Shown one piece after another: positions 1 to 8,611 of a stretch of 24,210 nucleotides of DNA. The notes under the pieces were generated by a model. It made no database searches and was not told the origin of the DNA. It worked only from the letters and a program-made list of their open reading frames with translations. The position numbers and the translations under genes are program-made. Where the stretch lies: NCBI GenBank assembly GCA_964450795.1, contig CAYVDI010000010.1, positions 1 to 24,210 of the forward strand. Reading direction: 5' to 3'. This DNA is from JAGOTT01 sp964450795. GTDB taxonomy: Bacteria > Patescibacteriota > Minisyncoccia > Moranbacterales > UBA1568. Numbering within the stretch: the first letter of the stretch is position 1; every line of letters begins with the position of its first letter.

Positions 1-2
1 GC

Positions 3-62
3 AATCTTCCCGGTACCCGCTACTGCGACATGAACTGGAAGGAAGTGACACCGGGATTCTGA
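3..62 (+). CDS. C-terminal fragment of an unrecognised protein
   Basis: The window opens inside a gene. The third frame reads NLPGTRYCDMNWKEVTPGF and then TGA. The other two forward frames also reach stops within this stretch, so the choice of frame rests on two points: the residues look like an ordinary protein end, and a good intrinsic terminator follows about 20 bases later. Nineteen residues are too few to assign a family, and no function is claimed. Confidence 0.5.
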   Translation, partial: NLPGTRYCDMNWKEVTPGF

Positions 63-81
63 TTTGGAGGTAAAGAGCGAT

Positions 82-117
82 GGGAGGGTCGACCACGGCC
101 CTCCTTTCTTTTTTTTG
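82..117 (+). terminator. Intrinsic terminator after the first partial gene
   Basis: GGAGGG (83-88) pairs with CCCTCC (99-104) around a 10-base loop. The tract TTTCTTTTTTTT follows directly. This layout ends the transcript of the leftmost gene and insulates pilB. Confidence 0.8.
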
Positions 118-147
118 ATGCTTGGCGCGGTGTTCTTCGTCTGACTG

Positions 148-156
148 TGATATAAT
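148..156 (+). promoter_or_regulatory. Extended -10 promoter for pilB
   Basis: TGATATAAT at 148-156 is a perfect TATAAT hexamer preceded by the TGn extension. No good -35 lies at 16-18 bases, which is acceptable for an extended -10 promoter. Transcription would start near 163 and leave a leader of about 50 bases before the pilB ATG. Confidence 0.65.
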
Positions 157-213
157 GGTGATGCCAATGACAGGGAAGCGGGGTCTGTCGAAACAAAACA
201 AACGAGAACGCTT

Positions 214-1959
214 ATGCGTATCACCGACGATCAACTGAAGCTTTTTCTTCTCGATTCGAACCTTGTCCCGAAGGAGAAGCTTGAAGAGGCGGCAGCGGAG
301 GCGATAAAACAGCAGAAGAAGCTCGGGGAAATCCTTCTCGAAGCGAAGCTTGTCGACGAGGCGGGACTCCAGAAAGTTTATGCCTACGTACTCGGGATCC
401 CGTTCGTTGATCTCACGAAGGAGACGATTCCGCTCGAGACGCTCCAGATCGTTCCCGAACCGATCGCCCGGAAGTACAATATAGTCTCGTTCGAGAAGCA
501 GGGACAGAACCTGAAGGTCGCGATGCTCAATCCGGAGGACCTTCAGACGATCGACTTTATCAAGAAGAAGAGCGGTCTCAAGATCATTCCCTGCCTTACG
601 ACCCGGGAAAGCATTCAGGCGACACTCAAGCATTACGAGAAAAGCCTGAAAGCCGAATTCGGGGACATGCTCGAGATCACCGCGGAGAATCCGAAGGACG
701 GCGAGGAGGGGAACCTCGAGAAGATGGCGTCGGATCTTCCGGTGGTGCGCATCGTCGATACGCTTCTCAAGCACGCGATCCTGCAGTCCGCGTCCGACAT
801 CCACATCGAACCGGACGAGAAGGAAGTCCGTGTCCGATATCGGATCGACGGCGTGCTCCACGACGCGATGACTTTGCCCAAAGACGCCGCCCAGGGTATC
901 GTCGCACGCATCAAGGTGCTTTCGAATCTCAAACTCGACGAACACCGGTCCCCGCAGGACGGGCGTTTCAAGATCGAGAAGGACGATTACAAGATCTCCT
1001 TCCGCGTCTCGATGCTTCCGGTCTTCGACGGGGAGAAGATCGTCATGCGTCTTCTTGATGAATCGGCGAAGGGACTGACGCTCGAGAAGATGGGACTCGT
1101 CGGCGAATCGCTCGAGGTGGTGCATCGCGAGATCAAGAAACCGAACGGTATCATCCTCGTGACGGGGCCGACCGGATCGGGGAAGACGACGACACTCTAT
1201 ACGGTGATGGATATCCTGAATACGCCGGAGGTGAATATCTCGACCGTCGAGGATCCGGTCGAATACCGGATGCCGCGGGTGAATCAGACGCAGATCAATC
1301 CGAAAGTCGGCATGACTTTCGCGGCGGCCCTGCGTTCGCTCCTTCGGCAAGACCCGGATATCCTCATGGTCGGTGAGATCCGCGACGAGGAAACGCTTGA
1401 GATCGCTCTCCATGCGGCGATGACCGGACACCTCGTGCTCTCCACGCTTCACACGAACAGCGCTGCGGCGACCCTGCCCCGTATGCTCGATATGGGCGCG
1501 GAACCGTTCCTTATCGCGTCGACCGTGAACGTGATCATCGCGCAGCGTCTCGCACGGAAGCTCTGCCAGGAATGCAAGAAGCCGTACCAGCTCGATGCCG
1601 GCGAGGTATCCGCATTGGAAAAGAGCGTCGATATCGAGGATATCTTCTCGTATCTCAAGACGCAGGAGGCCCTGAAGGAGATCGTCGGCAAGGCGAAATC
1701 TTTCGCTGACCTCACGTTCTACAAGCCGGGAGGGTGTGACCAGTGCGGCAACGAGGGGTATCGCGGGCGTGTCGGCGTGTACGAGGTGCTCGGGATGGAG
1801 ACGAATATCCGCAAGCTCGTGACACAATCCGCCACATCGGAGGTCATCGAGGAGGAAGCGAAGAAAAACGGCATGTCCACGATGTCGCAGGACGGATTCC
1901 TGAAGGCGGCGGAGGGGATCACCACGATCGAAGAGATCCTTCGTGTGACAAAGGAATAA
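214..1959 (+). CDS. pilB: Type IV pilus assembly ATPase PilB (GspE/PulE family)
   Basis: This is the cytoplasmic hexameric motor that powers pilus extension by ATP hydrolysis, also used for DNA uptake in many bacteria. At 581 aa it has the usual family length. Residues about 1-150 form the MshEN/T2SSE N-terminal domain. The Walker A motif GPTGSGKT is at 318-325 and the Walker B stretch DILMVGE at 382-388. The His-box segment GHLVLSTLHT follows. A zinc site typical of PilB/GspE uses C451, C454, C508 and C511, ending in the signature GYRGRVGVYEVL. The ATG at 214 lacks a clear Shine-Dalgarno but follows an extended -10 promoter. No other pilus gene is in view; the next gene is convergent. PilB is preferred over GspE because small-genome bacteria usually keep only the pilus version, and this last step is inference. 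Confidence 0.95.
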   Translation: MRITDDQLKLFLLDSNLVPKEKLEEAAAEAIKQQKKLGEILLEAKLVDEAGLQKVYAYVLGIPFVDLTKETIPLETLQIVPEPIARKYNIVSFEKQGQNLKVAMLNPEDLQTIDFIKKKSGLKIIPCLTTRESIQATLKHYEKSLKAEFGDMLEITAENPKDGEEGNLEKMASDLPVVRIVDTLLKHAILQSASDIHIEPDEKEVRVRYRIDGVLHDAMTLPKDAAQGIVARIKVLSNLKLDEHRSPQDGRFKIEKDDYKISFRVSMLPVFDGEKIVMRLLDESAKGLTLEKMGLVGESLEVVHREIKKPNGIILVTGPTGSGKTTTLYTVMDILNTPEVNISTVEDPVEYRMPRVNQTQINPKVGMTFAAALRSLLRQDPDILMVGEIRDEETLEIALHAAMTGHLVLSTLHTNSAAATLPRMLDMGAEPFLIASTVNVIIAQRLARKLCQECKKPYQLDAGEVSALEKSVDIEDIFSYLKTQEALKEIVGKAKSFADLTFYKPGGCDQCGNEGYRGRVGVYEVLGMETNIRKLVTQSATSEVIEEEAKKNGMSTMSQDGFLKAAEGITTIEEILRVTKE

Positions 1960-2018
1960 GACGAAACGTATCGAAGTTTTGAAGCCTCCGCACCGGATCT
2001 TTCCTCTCCGGGGTTTTC

Positions 2019-2065
2019 AATCCGCGACGGCGGATTTATAAGGGACTTCTTGGCAAAGAAATCCC
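2019..2065. terminator. Two hairpins between convergent genes
   Basis: AATCCGC (2019-2025) pairs with GCGGATT (2030-2036) around a GACG loop. GGGACTTCTT (2042-2051) pairs with AAGAAATCCC (2056-2065) around GGCA, with one mismatch. They lie between the end of pilB and the end of the minus-strand gene. Neither has a long T-run, so termination in either direction is likely but not certain. Confidence 0.45.
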
Positions 2066-2100
2066 GACCCTGGGAAGGGAAGTCCGAGCATGATGTCCTG

Positions 2101-4610
2101 TCACTGTGTGAGTCGGATGAGCGCCGCGTCCTTGCCGATAGAAACGGCGACCGCATTCCCGTCGCGCGAGAGTGCGCAGGCGGAAGCATCCTTGAACGAT
2201 TCATGGAAGTACTGCGTGGTGAGACGTCCGTCCGAACCGTAGAGGACAATTCTTTTCGATGTGCTGTCGACGACCGCGAAACGGTCCGGCGCTTCTTCGT
2301 TCGCGCAGATTGCGGTGATCGTGATGGGTGTCGCGGTTGCGCCCGCTGAAAACGATGCGAGGGCTTTTCCTCGGAAAAATGTCTGGATTCCGGTCGTGGT
2401 CGCGCCGTAGACGTTTTCGCTTATGGCGATCGCCCTCGTTTCCGAAGACATCGGCTCTTTGGTCCAGGTGACACCGTCTCCGAATCCTCCCTCGGCGCGA
2501 GGAAAGCGGTATACGCGGCCTGTTCCTTCCTCGAGAACGTAGAGATATGTGAGGAATGTCCCGATGCCGCCGGGACGGGATCCTTCCGGGAGTCTGAGCA
2601 CGTTTTCGGTGAATGACCGGTTTGAGGGGGCGAATGCGAAGAGTCGGCCCTCCTTCGTCATGAGAAAGATGAGATTGATATCGTCCATTCCTGCCGCATA
2701 TCGGATATCGATTCCCGACGGTGCCGGGAAGAAGGACCCGCTTCCGGTGTCGAGCACCCCGCTTCCGGTCACGAGATACAGGGAGTCCTTCAGGAATACC
2801 GGCGAGATGACGGATTCCGCCGCTTCCGTGACGGCTTCCGGTGAGGCAAACACGGCACCCGGCTCGTCTGTGGGCGGAAACGCAGGGGCAGGGGCTTCCG
2901 TGATCACGATCGGATCGGGAGCCGTGTCNNNNNNNNNNNNNNNNNNNNNNNNNNNNNNNNNNNNNNNNNNNNNNNNNNNNNNNNNNNNNNNNNNNNNNNN
3001 NNNNNNNNNNNNNNNNNNNNNNNNNNNNGCGGAAACGCAGGGGCAGGGGCTTCCGTGATCACGATCGGATCGGGAGCCGTGTCCTTTCCCGTGAGATTGT
3101 TCCAGATGAGGATTCCGCCGGCGGTGAGAGCGAAGGCAATGGCGGATGCGGCGATAAGCTGCCGCTTCACCGGAAGCGCGAAGAACGCATTTTTCATGGA
3201 GACGAACGTTGAGCCTGTCCTTCGGGTCGTCACGCCGATGACTCTCATGGTCGAATGCGCGGCGGTTTTCGAGACGGGGACGAGCGTGCCGAAGAGGAGC
3301 TCGGAGACGAATCGTCGCGTGCGACCGATGCCGGCGCTTGGGAGGCGGATCCTCGGTATCGATACGTTCGGAAGACGGAACTTCGGGACGTGGATCTCGG
3401 GTCGCGTCAGTTCCGGCTCCGCGACAGTCGGCGGTTCCGTGACCTGGGTCCGTTCGACGGGTATCTTGGTCGGATTTTCCTCGCGTTTCTCCTTGTGTCT
3501 CATGGAGGATGACAGGGAGCGCCTCGTCTTCAGGAGCGACGACCTGATGCTTCCGGATATGGAGACAGCGATCATTTCCCACCGTTGTCGCAATCCTTCC
3601 TTCAGTCGGTGACGAAGGTTTCGGACGCGCAGTGTCGCGTCTTCGGCTATCCACCGGAATTTCGTTATGGCCGGATGCTCCTCCCGATTTTCCGGTTCTT
3701 CGCCTTGGACGTAGATATCTCCGAAACGTCCCCGCGAATCCGGAGTCGGAGAAACGGTGACGGCCGGTTCGTCCTTCAGGAAGATTTCGGCGCGTTCTTC
3801 GGCGACCTGCTTGAACGTATCGGCGCTGAAGGCGTTCCGTATCTTTTCCGGTCGGGACCGCGATTCTCGGGGAACGGTTTTTTCGACCGGAACCTCCTCT
3901 TCGTGCTCCTCCGCCGAGAGCATGACCGCGCATCCGTGGCGAAGCTCGTTCGTCATTGCGGTTTCGAGAAACCGGAAGAATTTCTTTTCCGGAACGAGTC
4001 GCCGCGCGCTCCGCTCGAGCTCGCCATCGGAGAAAAGTCCGAACACTTCCGGGGAGGCGAGAAGGATGCTGTCATCCGGATTTATCCGACCGCTCGATAT
4101 CTCCACGAACGTTTTCAGCGGATGCGTCGAGGCTTCCTCCGAAGCGAGTCCTTCGCTGATATCCGAGAGCGTATCGGTGCGGAAGAGGAGAATGCGCCCG
4201 GATCCCGTCACGGAGAAATGCAGGCTGTGTTTCTCGATCGCGGCGACGGCGCCGTGCAGTTCCCCGATCCAGCTGGTCTGTCCGTTCTTCACGAGCTCGG
4301 AAAGCGCCACGTTCATCTTATGGAGCGCCGCTTCGAAACTCTCGACGGCACCCCGCCTCGGGTTCGCGAAATATTCCTTTCGGACGGCCGAAACGAGTAT
4401 GTTGACGACGAACCCGGATGATTCGGAATGATCGGAAACCGAAAAAACCCCGACGAGTGTCCCGAGATTTTCCTGGGCGACGTTTTCCGGGGCCGCGATG
4501 AACGACTTGATGTACGGCTCGGAGGACCTGTTTTTCGCGACAAAAATCTCATCCGTCCTCACTTTGATCGTGCGGATCGGTTCGAGTTTCCCGCGTTTCC
4601 GTGTTGGCAT
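2101..4610 (-). CDS. PP2C-like domain, membrane segment and beta-propeller-like domain protein, broken only by an assembly gap
   Basis: A run of 100 N (2929-3028) splits this gene into two frames. Identical 55-bp flanks and frame arithmetic show that one continuous 784-aa protein was intended. Residues about 10-245 resemble a PP2C/SpoIIE-type phosphatase fold, but the metal-binding DG motifs are absent (GVFSVSDHSESS at the expected place), so it is probably a pseudophosphatase. A basic, proline-rich linker leads to one membrane segment (about 483-505, IAASAIAFALTAGGILIW). After a Pro/Ala-rich stretch, about 230 residues of repeated beta-rich blades (YLVTGSG, LFAFAPSNR, VYRFPRAEG, IVLYGSDG) suggest an extracytoplasmic beta-propeller. 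The topology implies a signal or scaffold protein across the membrane. Its place beside pilB hints at a cell-envelope role, which is inference. The start is the ATG at 4610, just after a TATAAT box. Confidence 0.85.
2874..2928. repeat. Left copy of the 55-bp gap-flanking duplication
   Basis: These 55 bases are identical to 3029-3083 on the other side of the N run. Both copies encode the same peptide, DTAPDPIVITEAPAPAFP, in the minus-strand gene. This is best read as one genomic copy present at the ends of two contigs. Confidence 0.9.
2929..3028. other. Assembly gap of exactly 100 N
   Basis: A placeholder gap of round length lies inside a coding region. The matching 55-bp ends suggest that the real gap length is negative: the contigs overlap and were not merged. 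Confidence 0.98.
3029..3083. repeat. Right copy of the 55-bp gap-flanking duplication
   Basis: Identical over all 55 bases to 2874-2928. Removing 2874-3028 (155 bp) joins the two frames of the minus-strand gene exactly. Confidence 0.9.
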
Positions 4611-4621
4611 AGATTTTTTCC

Positions 4622-4630
4622 ATTATAGCA
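4622..4630 (-). promoter_or_regulatory. Extended -10 promoter giving a near-leaderless transcript
   Basis: On the minus strand TGCTATAAT (4630 down to 4622) is a perfect extended -10 box. The predicted start of transcription is near 4615, only about five bases before the ATG at 4610. The PP2C-like/propeller gene is therefore probably translated from a leaderless or almost leaderless mRNA. Confidence 0.6.
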
Positions 4631-4670
4631 TAATTCTCCGGACCGTTCATGGGCGGTTTTTCGCTCATCT

Positions 4671-4699
4671 TTGACTTTTTCCGTTCGCTTGGGTAGAGT
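4671..4699 (+). promoter_or_regulatory. Sigma70-type promoter for the winged-helix regulator
   Basis: TTGACT (4671-4676), a 17-base spacer and TAGAGT (4694-4699) form a standard promoter. It is divergent from the minus-strand promoter at 4622-4630. The start of transcription would fall near 4706, inside the GGAGGAGGG tract. Confidence 0.5.
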
Positions 4700-4736
4700 G
4701 GACGGAGGAGGGATCATTTCCTGATTGTCTGTTGTT

Positions 4737-5342
4737 ATGTCGTTCGCACTGTTTGAGTCGTTGTTCGGTTCCAAGGTCCGCGCCCGCCTCATCCGCTTCT
4801 TCATCCTGAATCCGGATATCGAATATTCGGCCGCGGAAATAGCCGAAAAGACCCAGCTTTCCAGAACCGAGATTTCCCGCGAACTGCTTCGCATGAAGAA
4901 AATGGGATTTGTCCGCGAGTCGTCCAGGAAGCGGGTGAAAGGGTATCAGATGCATCCCGGGTTCCCGTTCTTCGCGGAGCTGAAGAGTCTTGTCTCGAAG
5001 TCGAACGTGAACGTTCCGCATCAGATGTTCTCGCGTCTTCGGACCGCCGGCGAAGTGAAGACCATCCTCATCAGCGGACTCTTTCTCAATCACCAGAAAG
5101 GGAAGGCGGACATGATCCTCGTGATGAACAACGTCCATCGCCTGAAGCTCAAATCATCCATCGAGAAGCTCGAGGCGGAAATCGGCCGCGATGTCCGGTT
5201 CGTGCTCATGGACATGGACGAGCTCCATTATCGGCTCAACATGCTTGACCGGTTCCTCATCGAGTTCCTCGAGGGTCCGTATCAGGAAATCGTGAACCGC
5301 GTCCCGGAACTCAAGCGATTCATCGCGGGGCTGAAAAAATAG
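4737..5342 (+). CDS. Winged-helix regulator with a nucleotidyltransferase-like C-terminal region
   Basis: A 201-aa protein from the ATG at 4737. A TTG at 4725 lies 12 bases after the strong GGAGGAGGG tract and could be used instead, adding four residues. Residues about 1-75 form an ArsR/MarR-like winged helix (AAEIAEKTQLSRTEISRELLRMKKMGFV, with a basic wing RKRVKGYQ). Residues about 95-200 (KTILISGLFLN, KADMILVMNN, IGRDVRFVLMDMDELHYRLNMLDRF) resemble the minimal nucleotidyltransferase-like sensor domain often attached to such helices in small-genome bacteria. It probably binds DNA as a local repressor or activator. Its divergent position makes the PP2C-like gene and its own promoter possible targets, which is inference. 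Confidence 0.75.
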   Translation: MSFALFESLFGSKVRARLIRFFILNPDIEYSAAEIAEKTQLSRTEISRELLRMKKMGFVRESSRKRVKGYQMHPGFPFFAELKSLVSKSNVNVPHQMFSRLRTAGEVKTILISGLFLNHQKGKADMILVMNNVHRLKLKSSIEKLEAEIGRDVRFVLMDMDELHYRLNMLDRFLIEFLEGPYQEIVNRVPELKRFIAGLKK

Positions 5343-5366
5343 TCTTTGACGTTTCGGTTTCGACAT

Positions 5367-6455
5367 ATGCAATCTTCAGTCATCATGTTCGTCCTGCTCG
5401 CCGCCGTTCTCTTTATGGCGGTCTTTTTCTTTCTCCGCGACAGCCGGCGCCGGGAAGACGAGGACCGGAAATTCCTCCTCGACCGGATGGAAAGCATCGA
5501 TCGTCGGATGAATCAGGATCTCCACGAATTCTCGTCCTCGCTCGTCGGTCAGATCGGAAATCTCAACGTCGCGCTCGACCGGCGGCTCGGGGACAACACG
5601 AAACGCCTCGACGATCGTCTCGACGGCGCCGCCAGGAGCTTTGCCGAGGTCCAGCGCGCCCTCGCCGAGGTGCGCGAGGCGAACCGGCAGATATTCGAGG
5701 TCGGTAAGGAGGTCGCCTCGCTTCAGGAGATCCTCAAGGCGCCGAAACTCCGCGGCGGATTCGGGGAGCTCATGCTTCAGGATCTCCTCTCGCAGATGCT
5801 TCCGGCGGAACATTTCGAGCTCCAGCACATGTTCAAGAGCGGTGAGGCTGTGGATGCGCTCATCAGACTCAAGGGCGGTGACATCAGCGTCGATTCGAAG
5901 TTCCCGCTCGAGAATTTCCGCCGCGTCGTCGAGTCGAAGAGCGACGAGGAGCGGAGAACGTCCCGGAAGCAGTTCTTTTCGGACGTGAAGAAGCACGCCG
6001 ATGCCATCGCGACGAAATACATTCTCCCGGAAGAGGGGACGCTCGGATTCGCGCTCATGTATATCCCGGCGGAGAACGTCTACTACGAGATCATCATTAA
6101 GGACGAGGACGGTGTCGGGCTCGCGGAATATCTCTACAAGCGCAAGGTCATACCGGTCTCACCGAACTCCTTCTACTCCTACCTCCAGACGATAGCGATC
6201 GGACTTCAGGGGATGCAGATCGAGAAGCGGGCGAAGGAGATCTTCGGCCAGCTCGAACGGCTTTCGATCGAGCATGGGAAATTCATCCGCGAATTCGAGC
6301 TCCTCGGGGGGCATCTCGGAAACGCACAGAAGAAGTTCGACGATGCGGAGAAGCGCCTGGGCAAAGTCGGAGAGCAGCTCGAGCGCGTCCGAACGAGTTC
6401 GAGTCTCGAGGGGGTTTCGGAACCAGCCGCGCTTCTTCCGGCGGACGAAGCATGA
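5367..6455 (+). CDS. rmuC: DNA recombination protein RmuC homologue
   Basis: A 362-aa protein from the ATG at 5367; an in-frame TTG lies at 5346. Residues about 5-24 form a membrane anchor. A long charged coiled coil follows (about 25-120, with repeated LDRRLGDNTKRLDDRL-like heptads). The RmuC domain carries the family signature LRGGFGELMLQDLLSQMLP and the nuclease-like block ISVDSKFPLENF, with D176 and K178 in PD-(D/E)XK positions. The conserved block IPVSPNSFYSYLQTI follows. RmuC proteins limit recombination between inverted repeats and are thought to act on DNA at the membrane. The length is typical. It starts 24 bases after the winged-helix gene and probably shares its transcript. Confidence 0.92.
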   Translation: MQSSVIMFVLLAAVLFMAVFFFLRDSRRREDEDRKFLLDRMESIDRRMNQDLHEFSSSLVGQIGNLNVALDRRLGDNTKRLDDRLDGAARSFAEVQRALAEVREANRQIFEVGKEVASLQEILKAPKLRGGFGELMLQDLLSQMLPAEHFELQHMFKSGEAVDALIRLKGGDISVDSKFPLENFRRVVESKSDEERRTSRKQFFSDVKKHADAIATKYILPEEGTLGFALMYIPAENVYYEIIIKDEDGVGLAEYLYKRKVIPVSPNSFYSYLQTIAIGLQGMQIEKRAKEIFGQLERLSIEHGKFIREFELLGGHLGNAQKKFDDAEKRLGKVGEQLERVRTSSSLEGVSEPAALLPADEA

Positions 6456-6470
6456 TTTTTTCGGTATCGT

Positions 6471-6893
6471 ATGGGTATTTTCGGATCCTTTTTTGAGAAA
6501 CTTAAGGAACGTCTCTCACGTCAGATGGCGTGGGATGCGGACGACGGGTACCCGTTCTTCGGAAATCCGCTCGTCCGTCTGATCGCCGCTTTTTCGGTGG
6601 CGGTCATCATCGGCTCGTTCGGAGCGGTGTATCTTTTCATCGTCCGGGGCGGCGGCGACACCATCGTGCTCCATTACAACGCGTATTTCGGCGTCGATAT
6701 CGTCGGCGCGCCGGAACAGGCATACTTTCTCCCGGGAATGGCCGTCTTCTTCTTTCTCGTGAACCTTATCCTGGCGGCACGATTTTACGAGGGACGCGAA
6801 CGTATCGCATCGCACATGCTTCTTTTCTCGGGTCTCTTCATCGCCCTCTCGTCGGGCGTCGCCGTGGCGGCGCTTTCATTCATCAATACCTGA
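6471..6893 (+). CDS. Small membrane protein of unknown function
   Basis: A 140-aa protein with an amphipathic, charged N-terminus (FFEKLKERLSRQMAWDADDGYPFFGNP) and three predicted membrane helices at about 38-60, 88-106 and 115-137. Between helices 1 and 2 lies a conserved-looking outside loop (IVLHYNAYFGVDIVGAP). No named family was recognised with confidence. The gene sits 15 bases after rmuC and two bases before the glycosyltransferase ATG, so translational coupling to the glycosyltransferase is likely. A role in envelope polysaccharide export or assembly is possible from position only. Confidence 0.8.
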   Translation: MGIFGSFFEKLKERLSRQMAWDADDGYPFFGNPLVRLIAAFSVAVIIGSFGAVYLFIVRGGGDTIVLHYNAYFGVDIVGAPEQAYFLPGMAVFFFLVNLILAARFYEGRERIASHMLLFSGLFIALSSGVAVAALSFINT

Positions 6894-6895
6894 TT

Positions 6896-8611
6896 ATGGA
6901 TTACGCGAATCCCGTTCCCGACGCATCATTCCGTTTTCCGGACCCGAAGACTCCGGAGCGGAAGGCCCGGTCCGTCCAGCGGATACTCGAAATCATCCCG
7001 GGAACGCTCACATGGATGACGATTCTCGGCATGTTTTTCCTGTCCTGGATCGTGCCGGTGGCGGCGTCGGTCTTCGTCATCGTCTTCGACATCTACTGGA
7101 TATACCTTACGGTGTATGTCGCATTCTTCTCCGCGCTCTCGTACGGGGAAATCCGCCGTGGCCGGAAGACGAACTGGTGGGAGCGCGTCGTCCGGATCCG
7201 GGATTTCGACCGATACCGGAAGGAACTTCTCGATCGCGCGGCGTATATCCGCCGGGTCATCCGCGAGGAACGGCTTTCCTTCGGTCAGCGGCGCCTCCTT
7301 CGTCGTGAGGTGCGGGCGCTCCGCTCCTACGCGAAGGAACTCGCGACACTCGAACCGATCCGGGATCAGATTCTCGACTATCGCGACATCGTCCATGTCG
7401 TGCTCCTGCCGACCGCGAACGAGGGACCGGAGATCATCGAGCCTGCGATCCAGTCCATCGCCGACTCGAGCTTTCCGAAGTCGCAGATCATCATCCTGCT
7501 TGCGACGGAGGAACGCGAGCCCGAGGAGAACCGTCTGCCGAAAGTGAAGTATCTGCAGGAGAAGTTCCAAGGCGTATTCCGTGATTTCATGGTCACGACG
7601 CACGAGGTGGCGGAGGGTGAGATGAAATGCAAGGCGTCGAACGCCGGATATGCGGCGCGGAAACTCATGACATATCTCGATGAGCGGCACATCGACTATC
7701 GGAATGTCATCTTCTCGAACTTCGACTGCGACTCGGTCGTGCATCCGGAGTACTTCTCGGCGCTCACATATTTCTATATCACCGATCCGAAACGGCTGCA
7801 GCGCGCGTATCAGCCGATCCCGATGTATCACAACAACCTCTGGGATACGAACGCGTTCGTCCGCGTCATGGTCACGGGATCGTCGTTCTGGCACATGTAT
7901 CAGAGCACCCGCAAGGACATGGTCACCTTCTCCTCGCATTCCGAGCCGTTCGATACGCTCGTCCGCGTCGGTTTCTGGCCGGTCAACATGATCAGCGAGG
8001 ATTCCGTCATCTATTGGAAGGCACTCTCATATTTCCACGGCGATTACCGGGTCCAGCCGATTCCGCTTCCGATCTCGCTCGACGCGGTGCTCGCCGAGAC
8101 GTACTGGAAGACTCTCAAGAACGAATACAAGCAGAAGCGCCGGTGGGCGTACGGCATCGAGAACTTCCCGGTCACGATGCGCGCCATCTGGCCGGACCGG
8201 ATCATGTCGGTCTGGAAGAAGCTCCGCATCACGATCGAGATGCTCGAGGGGCATTATTCCTGGGCGACCGCACCGCTGATTCTCGCGCTCCTCGGATGGC
8301 TCCCGCTCCTTCTCGGCGGACCCGAATTCAACGAGAGCGTGCTCGCGCACAATCTTCCGGTCGTGACGCGCGTCCTCATGACGCTCGCGATGGGCGGACT
8401 CGTCGTCTTCGTGTCGCTCTCCTTCCTTATGCTTCCGCCACGTCCGAAGAAATACAGCCGATGGCGGAACATCCTCATGTTCGCGCAGTGGTTCCTCGCG
8501 CCGTTCATCGCGCTTCTCGGGGCGTTCCCGGCGATCGATTCGCAGACGCGCATCCTCACGAAGAACTACTTCGGTGAGTTCTGGGTGACCGAGAAAATCA
8601 GGAAAGTATGA
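6896..8611 (+). CDS. Membrane-bound family 2 glycosyltransferase (cellulose-synthase-like layout)
   Basis: A 571-aa processive-type glycosyltransferase. The ATG at 6896 overlaps no upstream gene and begins MDYANPVPD; the open frame continues upstream only because it shadows the previous gene. Two membrane helices lie near residues 38-88. The cytoplasmic GT-A domain has the nucleotide-sugar site beginning VVLLPTANEGPEII, the metal-binding FDCDS motif (D277, D279), the catalytic ISED motif (E368, D369) and QKRRW (Q413-W417), which is the QxxRW signature of processive GT2 enzymes. Three or four more helices close the C-terminus (about 456-550). It probably polymerises or transfers sugar across the membrane. 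The neighbouring WecA-type enzyme suggests surface polysaccharide or lipid-linked glycan synthesis. The exact sugar cannot be read from sequence. Confidence 0.9.
   Translation: MDYANPVPDASFRFPDPKTPERKARSVQRILEIIPGTLTWMTILGMFFLSWIVPVAASVFVIVFDIYWIYLTVYVAFFSALSYGEIRRGRKTNWWERVVRIRDFDRYRKELLDRAAYIRRVIREERLSFGQRRLLRREVRALRSYAKELATLEPIRDQILDYRDIVHVVLLPTANEGPEIIEPAIQSIADSSFPKSQIIILLATEEREPEENRLPKVKYLQEKFQGVFRDFMVTTHEVAEGEMKCKASNAGYAARKLMTYLDERHIDYRNVIFSNFDCDSVVHPEYFSALTYFYITDPKRLQRAYQPIPMYHNNLWDTNAFVRVMVTGSSFWHMYQSTRKDMVTFSSHSEPFDTLVRVGFWPVNMISEDSVIYWKALSYFHGDYRVQPIPLPISLDAVLAETYWKTLKNEYKQKRRWAYGIENFPVTMRAIWPDRIMSVWKKLRITIEMLEGHYSWATAPLILALLGWLPLLLGGPEFNESVLAHNLPVVTRVLMTLAMGGLVVFVSLSFLMLPPRPKKYSRWRNILMFAQWFLAPFIALLGAFPAIDSQTRILTKNYFGEFWVTEKIRKV

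Noticed and set aside
3585..4421. Long plus-strand open frame (278 codons) opposite the PP2C-like gene
   Set aside because: It is antisense to a convincing domain-bearing gene and its translation is Arg/Phe-rich with no recognisable motif. GC-rich DNA often leaves such shadows.
2101..4610. True gene break or domain duplication at the N gap
   Set aside because: The duplicated peptide and frame offset are both explained by unmerged contig overlap.
6530..6895. N-terminal extension of the glycosyltransferase
   Set aside because: The added part overlaps the small membrane protein in another frame and is Arg-rich. The ATG at 6896 directly follows that gene.
6926..7939. 337-codon minus-strand open frame inside the glycosyltransferase
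   Set aside because: Opposite a gene with all GT2 motifs, and its composition is an artefact of the codon pattern.
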